A stretch of 64,000 nt of DNA. Source: Carboxylicivirga sediminis. GTDB lineage: Bacteria > Bacteroidota > Bacteroidia > Bacteroidales > Marinilabiliaceae. A program made the translations under genes and the position numbers. The notes beneath the pieces are model-generated. The model saw only the letters and a program-made list of their open reading frames with translations. It ran no database searches and was not told the DNA's origin. Numbering within the stretch: the first letter of the stretch is position 1; each line of letters opens with the position of its first letter. This document shows, one piece after another, positions 44,014 through 55,416 of this stretch. The stretch lies in NCBI RefSeq assembly GCF_018156225.1, contig NZ_JAGTAR010000028.1, forward strand, positions 1-64,000, given 5' to 3'.

Positions 44014-47000
44014 TTAAAAGGAAACATTTAATCCTATCGAAATGATTCTTGATGGCCTAAAGTCATCACCATCAGTTGTTCCCGACAAGTTATATTGAGG
44101 ATCGAGCCCGTCTCTCTTACTTTTAAGAAATAAATTTTCTCCAGTAAGTGATAATCTTAAATCATCAACACCTAATCTATCAGTAATAGAACTGTTAAAA
44201 GTATAGCCAATGTTAATATTTTTCAATGTCCAGAAAGACGCATCTGTTAAAAATCTGGAAGATTGTGACTGTACTAAATCAACATTTCCATTTTCCATCC
44301 TAGGCACACTAGTTACATCGTCCGGGTTACGCCAAGCATTGAGAATGTCCGGATGAAGTGAACTACCATAACGTCCACTGTGCATCATAGCCGCATAGCC
44401 ATAGTCTAAATATTTACCCCCAATACCAAAAGTCATTAACACATTTAAGTCAAATCCTCTATAGCTAAAATAATTAGATACTGAACCTAACAAATCAGGT
44501 ATAGCAGAGTCTCCAGTGTATGCTCGTTCAGTTGCCTCCCAATCATTTGTTGTTTCCTGATTTCCGTTAGCATCTAAAACAGGTACACTTTCACCATCTT
44601 CATTAATTTCATACATCCAGAACAGTTGATCTCCGTTGCTAGGATCTACGCCCGCAGTTTGAAGGATATAGAAGTCATAGACTGATCTTCCTTCTGCCCA
44701 CCGTTTTGAACCATCTATGAAAGGATCAGGAATACTCGTTATTTCATTTTTAAAGGTTGAAGCCTGTAATGTCATATCCCATTTAAATCCACCCTTATTA
44801 ATGAGATGTCCGGTTAAACCAAATTCAATTCCCGAATTGGACATATCGGCAATATTCGATGGCACAGTATTTAAACCATTACTTAAAGGTATTGGCAAAT
44901 CATAAAGTAGATCCGTTGAAGTTTTCTTATAATATTCAATAGTACCATCAAGAAGATTATTGAATAACACAAACTCTAAAGCTACATCAAAACTACCAAC
45001 AGTTTCCCATTGCAGCTCAGAATTACCTATTTCTGACCAATAAATAGCAGGGTTACCTGCGTTTGATGTCAAACCGTATCTTGGCTGAGACAGGAAGAAA
45101 TCACCCAAATTATCGTTACCTACCTGACCATACGAACCACGTAGTTTCAAATGATTAACCCAATTCACAGCTTGCATGAAGTTTTCTTGATCTATCCTCC
45201 ATGATGCACCAACAGAATAGAAGTTACCCCATCTTGATTCTTTATCAAAAACCGATGAACCGTCTCTTCTTACTGATGCACTAATATAATATTTACCATT
45301 ATAATTATAATTTGCCCTTAAGAAGTAACCTTCAATAGTTTTTTCAGTAGTAGCTCCACCTAAACCAATTGGCTCTGCAAAATTATCAAATTCATAGATA
45401 CCTGTGGCAACTTGCTTAATGGCTGAACCGTCAAAACCGGAAAAGATTCTTTGATAGCTTTCGTGCCCAGCAGTTAGTTCTACACTATGAACATCATTAA
45501 AGTATTTTTTAAATGACAAAACCTGATTGAAGTTTTCAACATCTCTCCGATACCGCTCTTCTCCATATCTTCCGGTTGGTTGTGCATCACCAATAATGTG
45601 GTTTTCATATTCTTTAACAAGACCTTCATTGATATCTCTACTGTATGTTACTCTAAAATTAAGACCTTCAATTATTTCAGCATCAGCAAAGAACCTAAGT
45701 CCGTATGTATTATTTTTTTGTCTCTCATCATTTAACAGTAATTCCTGAAGAGCATGACGACCTTGGTATATTGGCCTTGAACCAATGTTGTATTCAGAAT
45801 ACCCTTCACCTGCATCAAAGACAGGCTTTCCTCCGGCATCTAACACCAAGTTTCCATCTAAGTCATTTACATACACCGGGTAAATCGAGCCTATGTTTTT
45901 TGCAAATCCGAAAGGATTGGCAATACTACCTTCTCCTGCGGAAGTAGGCCCGGCAGATTCCGAAATAGTGATATTTCCACTACCACCAAGCTTTAACCAA
46001 TCTGTAGCCTCAAACTCAGCATTTAAGCGTGAAGTAATACGATTAAAATTGGTGGTTACCACGTAGCCTTCTTCATCAAGGTAAGAAGCGGAGAAAAATA
46101 CTTTATGCTTGTCGCCTCCACCACCGACATTAACATTGTAGTTTGTTCTCACTCCGGTCTGTTCCATTGCATCATACCAGTCAAGACTTTTATAAATTAT
46201 CCTTGCACCTGGGTTTAACTTTCCATCAGTTCCTACAATTTGATTGTTCGCTACATTAAATGGATTATAGCCTAAGTTATTGTAAATATTTGCAGAAGCA
46301 TAGGCAGGATCTCCACCTCCTGCACTTGAATTCTTTAAAGCTTCCCACATTGTTTCATAATATTGCCCCGGAGAAACTTCATCATAATTTGAAATAGCTC
46401 TGCTAACCACACCAACCTGAGCAGATACAGACGTTCTTATTGCTCCTTTTGTACCACTCTTAGTAGTAATCATTACAACACCATTAGCCGCTCGCGACCC
46501 ATACAAGGCTGTTGAAGAGGCATCTTTAAGAATAGTAAAAGACTCGATATCATCCTGACTAATCGTATTTAAGGAACCCTCATACTGCACACCATCCACA
46601 ATATATAATGGATCTGTACTACCATTTAAAGTTCCTACTCCGCGTATAACAATATCAGGTGATGAACCAGGTTGACCTGATGCAGACGTAAATTGTATCC
46701 CTGTTGCTCTACCCTCAATGGCAGCAATTGGAGAGGTCACATTTCGAGATGATAATTCTTCCGCTCCCACTACGGCAGCAGAACCAGTAAACGCCTCCTT
46801 AGTTGTTGTTCCAAAAGCAGTTACTATCACCTCCTCCAATCCAAGGGCATCTGACTCTAAGACCACATTAATTGTGACTTGCCCGTTAAAAGCCACTTCT
46901 TGAGTTGTCATTCCTACAAACGAGAATACAATAGTTGCTGCATCATTTGGAACGGAGAGCGTAAAAGTACCATCGGGTAAAGTAATTGTACCAATGGTTG

Positions 47001-47142
47001 TTCCTTTAACAAATACAGATACGCCAGGTATAGGAGTTCCGTCGGCTGCATCTGTAACAGTTCCGGTAACATTAGTATTTTGAGCTAATGCCTGTAAACC
47101 CACCAGAACTATAAACGAAAGTGCAAATAGTACTTTCTTCAT
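44014..47142 (-). CDS. SusC/RagA-family TonB-dependent transporter, pair 2
   Basis: A 1042-aa transporter with signal peptide (to ALAQ), carboxypeptidase-D-like domain (VTGTVTDAADGTPIPGVSVF), plug (LEEVIVTAFGTTTKEAFTGSAAV; GIQFTSASGQPGSSPDIVIRG; DDIESFTILKDASSTALYGSRAANG) and barrel ending IGLNVSF. The N-terminal ~85 residues are nearly the same as in pairs 1 and 3, while the plug and barrel differ strongly, so substrates probably differ. It is followed only by its SusD gene and a terminator, making a two-gene operon with no enzyme. Confidence 0.94.
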   Translation of the reverse strand: MKKVLFALSFIVLVGLQALAQNTNVTGTVTDAADGTPIPGVSVFVKGTTIGTITLPDGTFTLSVPNDAATIVFSFVGMTTQEVAFNGQVTINVVLESDALGLEEVIVTAFGTTTKEAFTGSAAVVGAEELSSRNVTSPIAAIEGRATGIQFTSASGQPGSSPDIVIRGVGTLNGSTDPLYIVDGVQYEGSLNTISQDDIESFTILKDASSTALYGSRAANGVVMITTKSGTKGAIRTSVSAQVGVVSRAISNYDEVSPGQYYETMWEALKNSSAGGGDPAYASANIYNNLGYNPFNVANNQIVGTDGKLNPGARIIYKSLDWYDAMEQTGVRTNYNVNVGGGGDKHKVFFSASYLDEEGYVVTTNFNRITSRLNAEFEATDWLKLGGSGNITISESAGPTSAGEGSIANPFGFAKNIGSIYPVYVNDLDGNLVLDAGGKPVFDAGEGYSEYNIGSRPIYQGRHALQELLLNDERQKNNTYGLRFFADAEIIEGLNFRVTYSRDINEGLVKEYENHIIGDAQPTGRYGEERYRRDVENFNQVLSFKKYFNDVHSVELTAGHESYQRIFSGFDGSAIKQVATGIYEFDNFAEPIGLGGATTEKTIEGYFLRANYNYNGKYYISASVRRDGSSVFDKESRWGNFYSVGASWRIDQENFMQAVNWVNHLKLRGSYGQVGNDNLGDFFLSQPRYGLTSNAGNPAIYWSEIGNSELQWETVGSFDVALEFVLFNNLLDGTIEYYKKTSTDLLYDLPIPLSNGLNTVPSNIADMSNSGIEFGLTGHLINKGGFKWDMTLQASTFKNEITSIPDPFIDGSKRWAEGRSVYDFYILQTAGVDPSNGDQLFWMYEINEDGESVPVLDANGNQETTNDWEATERAYTGDSAIPDLLGSVSNYFSYRGFDLNVLMTFGIGGKYLDYGYAAMMHSGRYGSSLHPDILNAWRNPDDVTSVPRMENGNVDLVQSQSSRFLTDASFWTLKNINIGYTFNSSITDRLGVDDLRLSLTGENLFLKSKRDGLDPQYNLSGTTDGDDFRPSRIISIGLNVSF

Positions 47143-47503
47143 AGATAAAAGGTTTAAAATTAATAAATAGGATAATTATCCGTTATTTTTTCCGAATACA
47201 ATATAACACTATTTGCCTTATTTTAAAACTTTTTAACTTTTGATACGTATACAGCTATTTCACACCTCATACATAATATTATTTTATAGCGCTACAAAAT
47301 AAACTGATAAAAATCAGTTTTTCAGATTACCACTGCACATATAAGCTTTTCAAAGCCACTTATAACAACCTTAATATTAACAGTATCCGACATATGCAGC
47401 CATAAAAAAAAGGCAGCTGATAGCTGCCTTTTTTATAAAAAATTTCATCAATCTATTTATACCTCAAATCATTTACAAGATTGACTTGTTGAAATCACAA
47501 TGA
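47143..47503. other. Intergenic region between SusCD operons 2 and 3
   Basis: No gene. Near 47143-47175 it has the leader shared by the three susC genes; at 47406-47434 it has the terminator of operon 3. The remainder is A/T-rich. Confidence 0.6.
47406..47434 (-). terminator. Terminator of SusCD operon 3
   Basis: AAAAAGGCAGCT pairs with AGCTGCCTTTTT around GAT, with A- and T-runs on both sides. It lies 70 bp after the SusD stop. Confidence 0.85.
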
Positions 47504-48919
47504 CTAGTATTTTGGATTTTGAGCTAATTCCGGAGAAATATCCCTTTCACGCTGCGGAATTGCCACAATAATCCTGTAATCATCGTAATGTACATTTCCA
47601 ACCGAAGGAGATGTAATAGACTTCTTATTTCGCACTAAATCAAACATACGATGATTCTCACAGAACAACTCCCTTCTTCTTTCGTCGAGAATCTCATCCA
47701 AGTTAACTGATACAGCATCTACATATGAGTTAATTCTATTTTTTCTTAATTCATTGTAGTACCAAACTGCATCATTTGAACCGCTTGCTACTCCTCCTTT
47801 TAGTTTGGCTTCAGCTGCAATTAAATAAACCTCAGATAGTCTGATAACCTTAGCATTATTAGTATACAAGGGAGTACTGGTTCCCTCTTGACCTTCGTAC
47901 TTAACTGTGTAATAAGCAAGGTAATCACCATCCAAATCCTTTTCTCGAATAGATTGTGAACGAATATCGTCAGTTTGCTCTAACAACCACTCTGCATATA
48001 TATCACTTGCTGAGCATTCAGCATATCCATCTGGATTTGTATAGTAACCTAATGAATTTCGTTGAGCATTCTCATTATCAGTTACTGTAAGCTCAAACAA
48101 AGACTCACTTGTTCCTGTTTTTGCCCAAACACTCAAATAGTTATCCTGAGTATATAATGCATAATCACTATTATCAATAACATCATGAGCCAACTCTAAT
48201 GCAGAATCATATTCTCCTAGATATAAATAAACCCTGCTTAACAAGGCTTTTGCTGCCCATTGGTTAATCTTTCCTGACGCCTCAACCTTCTTCTCTGATA
48301 AAAGAGGAATTGCCTTCTCCAGATCAGCCACTATAAAATCATAAGTTTCCTTAAGCGTTGAACGCTTAAACTTTTCAGCAACTCCGTAATATGCATCATT
48401 CAAGACAATCCCTGAATTCTGAGCATTCAAATCCGCAGCTACCCCAGGTAATTGTGCGTATGTTCTTGCAAGTTCAAAATGACATAAAGCTCTAATTGCA
48501 TACAGCTGACCGACTAAGCTTTCAAACTCCTCTTTATTTTCGTCCTTATCACTAATCCCATCAAGGAATAACATTACATTATTAGCTCTTGCTGAAGTGT
48601 AATAGAAACGCTGATATATACCGCTTGCTACACCAGAGTTAGCATCCGTTTGAAAAATCACTATAGGTTGAAAGTGGTTTGCAGACAAATCCCTTAACTG
48701 AACATCACCTCCTTTACCATCAGCATAAATGCCATAATCACCAGCATACCCGTAACGATGAACCAAAGTGCTATACACTCCGTTAACGGCCTTATTCAGG
48801 TCATTCACATTACTAATTGCCTCTTCTCCAGGAAGACTACCTGAAGGCAGTTGCTCCAATTCATTAGTACAGCTTGCAAATAATCCTATTAGCAATACTA
48901 TTATATATAAATTCTTCAT
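47504..48919 (-). CDS. SusD/RagB-family nutrient-binding lipoprotein, pair 3
   Basis: A 471-aa lipoprotein (lipobox FASC, Cys16). SusD features: LPSGSLPGEEAISNVNDLNKAVNGVYSTL, helices AIRALCHFELARTYAQLPG and AAKALLSRVYLYLGEYDSALELA, and C-terminal RLSEVYLIAAEAKLKG and DERRRELFCENHRMFDLVRN. It starts 22 bp after its SusC partner. Ligand unknown. Confidence 0.93.
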   Translation of the reverse strand: MKNLYIIVLLIGLFASCTNELEQLPSGSLPGEEAISNVNDLNKAVNGVYSTLVHRYGYAGDYGIYADGKGGDVQLRDLSANHFQPIVIFQTDANSGVASGIYQRFYYTSARANNVMLFLDGISDKDENKEEFESLVGQLYAIRALCHFELARTYAQLPGVAADLNAQNSGIVLNDAYYGVAEKFKRSTLKETYDFIVADLEKAIPLLSEKKVEASGKINQWAAKALLSRVYLYLGEYDSALELAHDVIDNSDYALYTQDNYLSVWAKTGTSESLFELTVTDNENAQRNSLGYYTNPDGYAECSASDIYAEWLLEQTDDIRSQSIREKDLDGDYLAYYTVKYEGQEGTSTPLYTNNAKVIRLSEVYLIAAEAKLKGGVASGSNDAVWYYNELRKNRINSYVDAVSVNLDEILDERRRELFCENHRMFDLVRNKKSITSPSVGNVHYDDYRIIVAIPQRERDISPELAQNPKY

Positions 48920-48941
48920 ATTTCCTTATTATTTTAGCTTC

Positions 48942-51900
48942 TTAGAATCCAACATTAACTCCAAAAGAATAAGTACGAGCAAGAGGAGTATCTACCGTAC
49001 GATAACCATTTAAAGACACTTCAAGCTCCATATCCTTTGTAGCTGCATACAAATATGCCAGATTATTAACATTAAAGCTAACAGATACGTTATCAACACC
49101 TATTTTCTGATACCAATCCTTTGGCAAATTATAATTTAATGAAACTTCTTTTAAACGGATATGATCAGTCGAATGCAGATGTCTAGTTGACCATCTATCA
49201 GATCTTAACGAACTACCAATAACTGGCCTTGGGTTATCCACGACATCTCCAGGCTTCTGCCAATAGTTACCTGCAACATCCTCGTGCAAGTTAAAGCTGA
49301 AGTTTCTTACTCCATCATGGTGTGAGAAATAGCCAGGATAATCAAACAACTGACCACCAAATTGATAAGTCATTAATACGTTCAATGAAATTCCCTTCCA
49401 TGTGAATGTATTTGAAAATCCACCAGAAATAGTTGGGTAAGACGCACCCTGAGGTCCCCTGCCAGCTTCTGAATATACATACGTCATATTATCATCCGTT
49501 GCAGGCTTTGATGGATCAATCAGAAATTGACCAAGTCCACTCTGAGGATCAACGCCAACATATGTAGGCAGATAGAATGTATACAAATCCTCATTTTCAC
49601 GATATAAATAAAGATTTCCATCACCGAGAATAATATCCTCACCACCAGGCAATTTCTCAACTTTTGCTTTCAAAGTAGCAAGAGACAAATCAACATCCCA
49701 TCGAACCTGTGATTTTAAAACATCTTGACCATGGAATTCAAATTCTAAACCACTGTTAGAAATCTCACCATAATTTTGCAATGAACTACTCACCCCTGTT
49801 AAATATGAAGCTGGCACATTCAACAATAAATCTTTCGTGTATTTATTAAAGTATTCAGCAGTAAATGTAAATCGCTGGAAGAATGTCAAATCCAAACCTA
49901 AGTTAATATTCTGACTTTTCTCCCAACCAAGATCATTATTCGCTACCTGATCCAGATAAATTGCAGGGGCACCTCCATAAGCTCCTCCAAAATAATACAA
50001 GCCTAGATGCGAGTATGAACCTGTTGGCAATGCGCCATTTGTACCATATGAAAATCTAACTTTACCATCTGTGATAATCTCATTTTTAAAGAAATCTTCT
50101 TGAGAAAATCTCCACGAAGCAGAACCACTATAAAAAGTACCTTGCCTGTTATCTGCACCTAATTGTGAAGATTCATCAGAACGCACACTAGCAGCCAAAT
50201 AATACTTATCCGCATAATTATAGTTTACATTTCCAATGTAAGAGATCATAAAGCGATTATAAAATCCACTTGAAACCTCGCGAGGCTGTGCATTCCCTAA
50301 CTCGGGCAACTTATCTGTTGAATAATCAGATGCAGATGCAAATACATAGTTATTCTTGTAATCCTGAACCTCAAAACCTAATAATCCATTTACATTATGA
50401 ACTTCATTAAAAGTTTTCATGTAATTGAACATATTAGTTGAAGTCATAGTAATAACTTCATTATCCTGCTTCTCTCCTAATCCATTTAAACTAGCTCCAT
50501 CAATTGAATTTGGCCCCCAATAGTTAAATGATTTAACCGAGACGTAATCAACCGAATTTGTTGATTTAAATGACAACTCAGGCAAAATTTGAACTTTTGC
50601 TGCAATATTATTTAGAGCGCGGTAAGTTTTGTTTGTTACAGATGCTTCTTTTGGAGAAAGCGCGTGTATTGGGTTTTGAACACGTGCGTTAAATGATGCA
50701 TCCATATTCAATGTGCCATCTTCATTATATGCATCCATCGTTGGATTTGAACTATATAACATCGAAAGCGGACTTGCAGTTGAAATACCTTGTCCTTGAT
50801 CTGACTGGTCACCCCTACCTTCTTGCTCGGTATAAGACAATTGAGTTTTAAAACTTAGATCAAGCCATTTGCGAGCCTTATTATTTACGTTCAAGGTTGT
50901 ACTATAGCGATCAAAATTACGATTCCGAACTATACCCTCTACCTTCTTGATTCCAACAGATGCATAGAAGTCTGTTTTTTCATTTCCACCACTTGCTGAA
51001 AACTGATAATCCTGATCACTTCCTCCATCATAAATAATATCACGCCAATCTGCTCCATTACGTTCTTCAGAAACATATGACCAACTAGGGTCCATATATT
51101 TAGATTCAGCCCAAGCTTTAGCATCTGCCTGAATTGTCGCATCACCATAATTTGGTTGACCGGGAACCAACGCCTTTTCTCCTTGCAAATAGTATCCTTC
51201 CAATGCTGCCTTATGATATTGTGCATAGTCCACTCCTGACATCATTTTGTATGAATCAGTAGCCATTTCAGACCATCCTTGACTTACCTTCAAGTTAAAA
51301 CGAGTATCTCCTGACTTACCCTTCTTCGTTGTAATAATAACTACCCCATTAGCGGCTCTTGAACCATACAAAGAGGCAGCTGCTGCATCCTTAAGAATAG
51401 TCATTGATTCTATATCATCAGGATTAATTGTCGACAAGATGTTACTAGAAACTCTTGCTCCAAAATCACCCGTTGTCACAGGCACGCCATCAATTACATA
51501 AAGAGGCTGTGTAGAACCACTAATGGAGCCAATTCCTCGAATCTGAATTTCACCACTTGCTCCTGGATCTCCAGTTGTTGAAGCAACACGAACACCAGAG
51601 ACCTTACCAGCAAGAGCCTTGTCGACAGATTCTGTTTTTGAAGACAGAATCTTTTCTGTTTTTACATTAGATGCTGAACCTGTAAAAGAAGATTTTTTTG
51701 CAGTCCCATAAGCTACTACAATTACTTCATCAACATCAACAGCATCACTCTGCATTGCTGCATTAATAACAGTTTGACCTGTATAAGCAATCTCTTGGGT
51801 TGTCATACCAACAAAAGAGAAAACAACAGCAGGCGCATCATTAGGAACCGATAAAGTGTACGTACCATCCGGAGTGGTAACTGTACCAATTGTTGTTCCT

Positions 51901-52040
51901 TTTACAAACACTGAAACTCCAGGGATGGGACTTCCATCTGTAGCGTCAGTCACTGTACCGGTTACATTAGTCGTTTGAGCCAAAACAGACTGCAAACCCA
52001 ATATAACCAAAAACGAAAGTGCGAAAAGTACTTTCTTCAT
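48942..52040 (-). CDS. SusC/RagA-family TonB-dependent transporter, pair 3
   Basis: A 1032-aa transporter: signal peptide (to VLAQ), carboxypeptidase-D-like domain (VTGTVTDATDGSPIPGVSVF), plug (DEVIVVAYGTAKKSSFTGSA; SGVRVASTTGDPGASGEIQIRG; DDIESMTILKDAAAASLYGSRAANG) and barrel ending FGVNVGF. N-terminal domain and leader are nearly those of pair 1. It forms a two-gene operon with SusD. As in the other two pairs, no sulfatase, glycoside hydrolase, polysaccharide lyase, protease, anti-sigma factor or hybrid two-component system is adjacent. Confidence 0.94.
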   Translation of the reverse strand: MKKVLFALSFLVILGLQSVLAQTTNVTGTVTDATDGSPIPGVSVFVKGTTIGTVTTPDGTYTLSVPNDAPAVVFSFVGMTTQEIAYTGQTVINAAMQSDAVDVDEVIVVAYGTAKKSSFTGSASNVKTEKILSSKTESVDKALAGKVSGVRVASTTGDPGASGEIQIRGIGSISGSTQPLYVIDGVPVTTGDFGARVSSNILSTINPDDIESMTILKDAAAASLYGSRAANGVVIITTKKGKSGDTRFNLKVSQGWSEMATDSYKMMSGVDYAQYHKAALEGYYLQGEKALVPGQPNYGDATIQADAKAWAESKYMDPSWSYVSEERNGADWRDIIYDGGSDQDYQFSASGGNEKTDFYASVGIKKVEGIVRNRNFDRYSTTLNVNNKARKWLDLSFKTQLSYTEQEGRGDQSDQGQGISTASPLSMLYSSNPTMDAYNEDGTLNMDASFNARVQNPIHALSPKEASVTNKTYRALNNIAAKVQILPELSFKSTNSVDYVSVKSFNYWGPNSIDGASLNGLGEKQDNEVITMTSTNMFNYMKTFNEVHNVNGLLGFEVQDYKNNYVFASASDYSTDKLPELGNAQPREVSSGFYNRFMISYIGNVNYNYADKYYLAASVRSDESSQLGADNRQGTFYSGSASWRFSQEDFFKNEIITDGKVRFSYGTNGALPTGSYSHLGLYYFGGAYGGAPAIYLDQVANNDLGWEKSQNINLGLDLTFFQRFTFTAEYFNKYTKDLLLNVPASYLTGVSSSLQNYGEISNSGLEFEFHGQDVLKSQVRWDVDLSLATLKAKVEKLPGGEDIILGDGNLYLYRENEDLYTFYLPTYVGVDPQSGLGQFLIDPSKPATDDNMTYVYSEAGRGPQGASYPTISGGFSNTFTWKGISLNVLMTYQFGGQLFDYPGYFSHHDGVRNFSFNLHEDVAGNYWQKPGDVVDNPRPVIGSSLRSDRWSTRHLHSTDHIRLKEVSLNYNLPKDWYQKIGVDNVSVSFNVNNLAYLYAATKDMELEVSLNGYRTVDTPLARTYSFGVNVGF

Positions 52041-52549
52041 AGACTAAAGGTTTTAAATTAATATACTAGTTGTTTATAAAAATTACGCCACTAAAATAGT
52101 ACTACTTCCTATTTAAAAATAACTACAATTCATGATTATAGTCATGCTATTTTTCTTTTGCTTTCAATTTGAAAGCACTATAGCAATTTACTATCTGATA
52201 TTTTTTGCGGGCGCAAGTATAACAATTATTCCATAACTCTTATGTACTCTAGTATACAATTATTAGATTAACATTTTTTATCTACTTTTATCTCTTAATA
52301 AAAGTTGTCTTTCAAACTATTATTTTTAAGTTAATTTGTCTTAATTCCGAACTGTCTTTAGTTAATTTTCATTAATCTTTAAGGGCGGTAACATTCCGAA
52401 ACAATCCTTAAAAGTGATATTGATATCATTCATCGAATTCGGTTTTTCGATTGAATAATTTTACTTTTGAAACCCAAATAAGCAGCAGGCAACCTTTGTG
52501 ATATTGCCTTACTCATAATACTAGATTCAAACTTTTAAACACCAATACT
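52041..52549. other. Divergent intergenic region between SusC pair 3 and mutS
   Basis: About 510 A/T-rich bases without a gene. It begins with the shared susC leader. It should hold the promoters of both divergent genes; I find only partial -7 boxes, such as TATACTTG on the minus strand near 52220. Confidence 0.5.
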
Positions 52550-55171
52550 TTGGCTAAAACAACAAAAGCTCCGGTTCAAACTCCCTTAATGAAACAATAC
52601 TATAGCATTAAGGATAAATACCCTGATGCTATCCTGCTATTCAGAGTTGGGGATTTTTACGAAACCTTTTCAGAGGATGCCATTAAAGCCTCAGAAATAT
52701 TGGGCATTACCTTAACAAGAAGAGCCAACGGAGCTGCATCCTATGTTGAATTAGCCGGTTTTCCTCATCACGCCTTAGATACCTACTTGCCTAAACTGGT
52801 AAGAGCTGGTGAAAGAGTGGCTGTATGCGACCAACTGGAAGACCCAAAAATGACAAAAAAGATTGTCAAGCGTGGTGTTACAGAGCTCGTCACCCCTGGT
52901 GTTGCCATCAATGACAATATATTAGAGCATAAAGAGAATAACTTTCTGGCCAGCGTACACATCGATAAAAAAGTAGCTGGTGTAGGTTTTTTGGATATAT
53001 CAACAGGTGAGTTTCTGACTGCTGAAGGCTCATTTGAATACATTGAAAAATTACTAACCAATTTTAAACCTAAAGAGGTTTTATTTGAGAAAGGCAAACG
53101 AAAGGACTTTGAAAGCTATTTTGGTGACAAATACTATACCTATGCTTTTGACGATTGGGCATTTGCCACGGACTCGGCTCACGATCGCCTTTTAAAGCAC
53201 TTTGAAACTAATTCGCTGAAAGGATTTGGCGTGCACAACCTCAGCTATGGCATAACGGCTGCAGGAGCTATACTGCATTACCTCGACCTGACTCAGCACC
53301 ACAAAGTACAACACATCACTACACTGAGTAGAATTGATGAAGACAAATATGTGTGGCTTGATAAGTTTACCATACGCAACCTGGAGCTATTTTCATCATT
53401 GAACGAAGGGGGAAAATCACTTACCGAAGTAATTGACTGCACCATTAGTCCGATGGGCTCACGAATGCTTAAACGCTGGATTGCTCTTCCACTGAAAGAT
53501 GTTAAGCCAATAGAAGACCGCCTGGGAGTAGTTGAACACTTCTTTAAAGAACCTGATCTCAAAAGCAACATCACCGATGAGTTACATTCCATTGGTGATT
53601 TAGAGCGATTGGTTGCAAAAGTAGCAGCCGGACGCATTACGCCGCGGGAACTCATTCAGCTAAAAACAGCCCTTTTTGCCATTGAACCTATAAAAGAAAG
53701 CTGCCTGAGAAGCACAAACGAGCATTTGCAACACATAGGTGACCAGCTTAATCCATGCACAACTATCCGTGAACGTATTCATAGAGAGATTGAAGCGGAG
53801 CCTCCAACACTTATAGCCAAGGGAGGCGTTATCCAAACCGGTGTTAATAACGAGCTGGATGACCTGCGCAAAATTGCCTATTCAGGCAAAGATTACCTGG
53901 CGAGCTTACAACAACGCTTAAGTGAAGAAACCAATATCACCAGCATCAAAATTGCCTTTAATAATGTGTTTGGCTATTATATTGAAGTCAGAAACACGCA
54001 TAAAGACAAAGTTCCTGCTGAATGGATTCGCAAACAAACCCTGGTGAATGCCGAACGATACATCACTGAGGAACTAAAAGACTATGAATCGAAAATACTG
54101 GGGGCCGAAGAAAAGATTCAGGCCATTGAAACAAAACTGTACAACGATTTAGTACTGGCGCTCTCTGAATTCATTCCGGCCATTCAGCTAAATGCTATTC
54201 TTCTTGCTAAAATTGATGTATTGATATCTTTTAATAATCTGGCAACAGTATCAAAATATGTTCGCCCGGTCATTAATGATGAACTGGAATTAAGCATCAA
54301 GGCAGGCCGACATCCGGTGATTGAAAAACAGTTACCCGCCGGTGAAGAATATGTACCCAATGATCTTTACCTTGATAACGACAAGCAGCAAATCATTATC
54401 ATCACAGGACCGAATATGGCCGGTAAATCAGCTCTTCTTCGTCAAACGGCACTTATCACACTATTGGCACAAATAGGCTGTTATGTGCCAGCTGAGTCAG
54501 CTACCATCGGAGTAGTTGACAAAATATTCACACGTGTAGGCGCTTCTGATAACATTAGTTTGGGTGAATCAACATTTATGGTGGAAATGAATGAAGCCGC
54601 CAGCATCCTGAATAATCTGACTCCCCGCAGCCTGGTTCTATTTGATGAATTGGGACGAGGCACCAGTACTTATGACGGCATCTCCATTGCCTGGTCTATT
54701 GTGGAATATATCCATGAACATAAGCGCGCCGGAGCTAAAACACTTTTTGCAACTCACTACCATGAGCTCAATGAAATGGAGAAGACTCATAAACGTTGTA
54801 AAAACTATAATGTTTCGGTAAAAGAGGTTGATAATAAGGTGATATTCCTGCGCAAGCTGGTGCCAGGTGGCAGTAACCACAGCTTTGGTATTCATGTGGC
54901 TAAAATGGCCGGAATGCCAAAAAGTGTCGTTAACCGGGCCAACGATATATTGGGCGAGTTGGAGAAGTCAAACCGCAAAGGTGAATTAAACAAACCAATG
55001 GATGACATCTCCAATAATCGCGAAGGCATGCAGTTAAGTTTCTTCCAACTGGATGATCCTGTTCTGACACAAATACGCGATGAAATACTCACCTTGGATG
55101 TAAATAATTTAACCCCTGTTGAGGCCCTGAATAAATTAAATGATATAAAAAGGTGGGTTGGAGGCAAATAG
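52550..55171 (+). CDS. mutS: DNA mismatch repair protein MutS
   Basis: An 873-aa MutS that binds mismatches and starts methyl-independent mismatch repair with MutL. The mismatch-binding Phe-x-Glu is in VGDFYETF near residue 35. The ATPase core has Walker [14 protein letters not shown], DxxxG signature region [18 protein letters not shown], Walker [17 protein letters not shown] and the switch His in FATHYHEL. The C-terminus is the usual dimerisation region. The start is TTG at 52550, giving MAKTTKAP, as in relatives with a short basic leader; the first ATG (52589) would cut into the conserved TPLMKQYY block. Confidence 0.96.
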   Translation: MAKTTKAPVQTPLMKQYYSIKDKYPDAILLFRVGDFYETFSEDAIKASEILGITLTRRANGAASYVELAGFPHHALDTYLPKLVRAGERVAVCDQLEDPKMTKKIVKRGVTELVTPGVAINDNILEHKENNFLASVHIDKKVAGVGFLDISTGEFLTAEGSFEYIEKLLTNFKPKEVLFEKGKRKDFESYFGDKYYTYAFDDWAFATDSAHDRLLKHFETNSLKGFGVHNLSYGITAAGAILHYLDLTQHHKVQHITTLSRIDEDKYVWLDKFTIRNLELFSSLNEGGKSLTEVIDCTISPMGSRMLKRWIALPLKDVKPIEDRLGVVEHFFKEPDLKSNITDELHSIGDLERLVAKVAAGRITPRELIQLKTALFAIEPIKESCLRSTNEHLQHIGDQLNPCTTIRERIHREIEAEPPTLIAKGGVIQTGVNNELDDLRKIAYSGKDYLASLQQRLSEETNITSIKIAFNNVFGYYIEVRNTHKDKVPAEWIRKQTLVNAERYITEELKDYESKILGAEEKIQAIETKLYNDLVLALSEFIPAIQLNAILLAKIDVLISFNNLATVSKYVRPVINDELELSIKAGRHPVIEKQLPAGEEYVPNDLYLDNDKQQIIIITGPNMAGKSALLRQTALITLLAQIGCYVPAESATIGVVDKIFTRVGASDNISLGESTFMVEMNEAASILNNLTPRSLVLFDELGRGTSTYDGISIAWSIVEYIHEHKRAGAKTLFATHYHELNEMEKTHKRCKNYNVSVKEVDNKVIFLRKLVPGGSNHSFGIHVAKMAGMPKSVVNRANDILGELEKSNRKGELNKPMDDISNNREGMQLSFFQLDDPVLTQIRDEILTLDVNNLTPVEALNKLNDIKRWVGGK

Positions 55172-55213
55172 CTTCCAGTCCCTATTTTTTCTGCAAAAAA
55201 TGATATTTTTTTG

Positions 55214-55244
55214 TTTGGAGATAAAAAAAAAGCCTCTATATTTG
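55214..55244 (+). promoter_or_regulatory. Promoter of the tRNA-Gly/tRNA-Leu unit
   Basis: TTTG at 55214-55217, 19 bases, then TATATTTG (exact TAnnTTTG) at 55237-55244. This is a textbook Bacteroidota promoter. Transcription would begin near 55251, about 85 bases before tRNA-Gly. Confidence 0.65.
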
Positions 55245-55335
55245 CATCCGCATTTGAGAAACAAACTCTGACACGCAGAGCGGGCAAATGACACTGAAAG
55301 TAGGACACCAACTAGGTTTGGTGAAATACAAAACT

Positions 55336-55411
<76 letters not shown>

Positions 55412-55416
55412 AGGAT

